A DNA stretch of 64,000 nt from Cellulomonas sp. URHE0023 (GTDB taxonomy: Bacteria > Actinomycetota > Actinomycetes > Actinomycetales > Cellulomonadaceae): NCBI RefSeq assembly GCF_000688475.1, contig NZ_JIAN01000010.1, positions 62,001-126,000 on the forward strand, written 5' to 3'. Positions within the stretch are counted from its first letter, which is position 1. Every line of letters starts with the position of its first letter. Position numbers and translations under genes: made by a program. This document shows, one piece after another, positions 63,800 to 64,000 of the stretch. Below the pieces are notes generated by a model. It searched no databases. It saw nothing but the letters and a program-made list of their open reading frames with translations, and was not told where the DNA came from.

Positions 63800-64000
63800 C
63801 TACGACGTGAGGTGCGCCTCGAGCATGCCCACCCACCTGGCGATCTGCTCCGCGTCCCGCCAGTCGCCGGCCGAGCTCTTCGCCATGGCAGACGCAGGGA
63901 ACCCCGTCGCATCGGCGAGCAACCGCCCGCCGAACGTCTGCGTTCCCCGCGCGCCGATCCGGTGTGCCGCAGCACGCACGTGGCCCACCGGTGCGATCTG
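63800..64000 (-). CDS. C-terminal fragment, possibly a flavodoxin-domain protein (5' end outside window)
   Basis: Open frame of 66 codons entering from the right edge and ending at 63800. TQTFGGRLLADATGF and AGDWRDAEQIARWVGMLEAH resemble the C-terminal tail of flavodoxin-domain/HemG-like proteins of actinobacteria (FGGRL followed by GDxRDxxxIxxW). The rest lies outside, so this is a guess from the tail. A GTG at 63988 could be a start, but the frame is open to the edge. Confidence 0.45.
   Translation of the reverse strand, partial: QIAPVGHVRAAAHRIGARGTQTFGGRLLADATGFPASAMAKSSAGDWRDAEQIARWVGMLEAHLTS

Overview
The window is a very GC-rich chromosomal segment from an actinobacterium. It carries a complete Pup-proteasome locus, a mycothiol ligase gene (mshC), an HGxxPAAW-type small membrane gene inside the trp cluster, many GTG starts and many apparently leaderless promoters. 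Gene order and families fit a Cellulomonas-like organism (Cellulomonadaceae), but that placement is inference. No rRNA, tRNA, CRISPR array or insertion sequence was found.

Region 1 (1-9 kb): the 3' end of a glycogen debranching enzyme gene, then a sulfur-scavenging locus. On the plus strand are ssuABC (sulfonate/taurine-type ABC importer) and an alpha/beta hydrolase. On the minus strand is an operon of two LLM flavin-dependent monooxygenases and an esterase-like protein. Two different RNA-level sulfur sensors appear to control the halves: a short ORF with two Cys-Cys pairs ahead of ssuA, and a SAM-IV-type riboswitch, with its own promoter and a Shine-Dalgarno hairpin, ahead of the monooxygenase operon.

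Region 2 (9-10.8 kb): a DUF6325-like protein, a SHOCT-domain protein and a membrane protein, ended by a perfect 14-bp hairpin shared with pyk.

Region 3 (10.8-31.5 kb, all minus strand): read in the direction of transcription, an FKBP lipoprotein, a heterodimeric ABC exporter with one degenerate ATP site, hisI, trpE, a Trp-associated membrane protein, an HGxxPAAW protein, a DUF4190 protein, a DUF2752 protein, trpC, trpB, trpA, lgt, gltB, gltD and pyk. Many junctions are ATGA or GTGA overlaps, so this is a long translationally coupled tract for tryptophan and glutamate synthesis.

Region 4 (31.6-44.2 kb): mobile M50 protease, trmI, mpa (arc), dop, then pup-prcB-prcA-pafA, all on the minus strand ('mobile' here only in the sense of membrane-embedded; no transposon is present). 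A 3.6-kb plus-strand gene for a many-pass membrane protein sits between dop and pup. pafB and pafC are not in the window.

Region 5 (44.2-64 kb): mixed single genes, namely a RecB-family nuclease, HAD phosphatase, PAC2 protein, mshC, CorA, UppP, an aldo/keto reductase, small conserved proteins, M20 and M3 peptidases, alanine dehydrogenase with a divergent Lrp-type regulator, an APH(6)-like kinase, a membrane-anchored matrixin-like protease, a second hydrolase, DNA polymerase IV, a cupin, a RibD-like reductase, an M15-like peptidoglycan protein and a gene fragment cut by the window end. Many of these genes have a TANNNT box about 6 bases before the start codon and no Shine-Dalgarno sequence, which suggests leaderless mRNAs and fixes several GTG starts.
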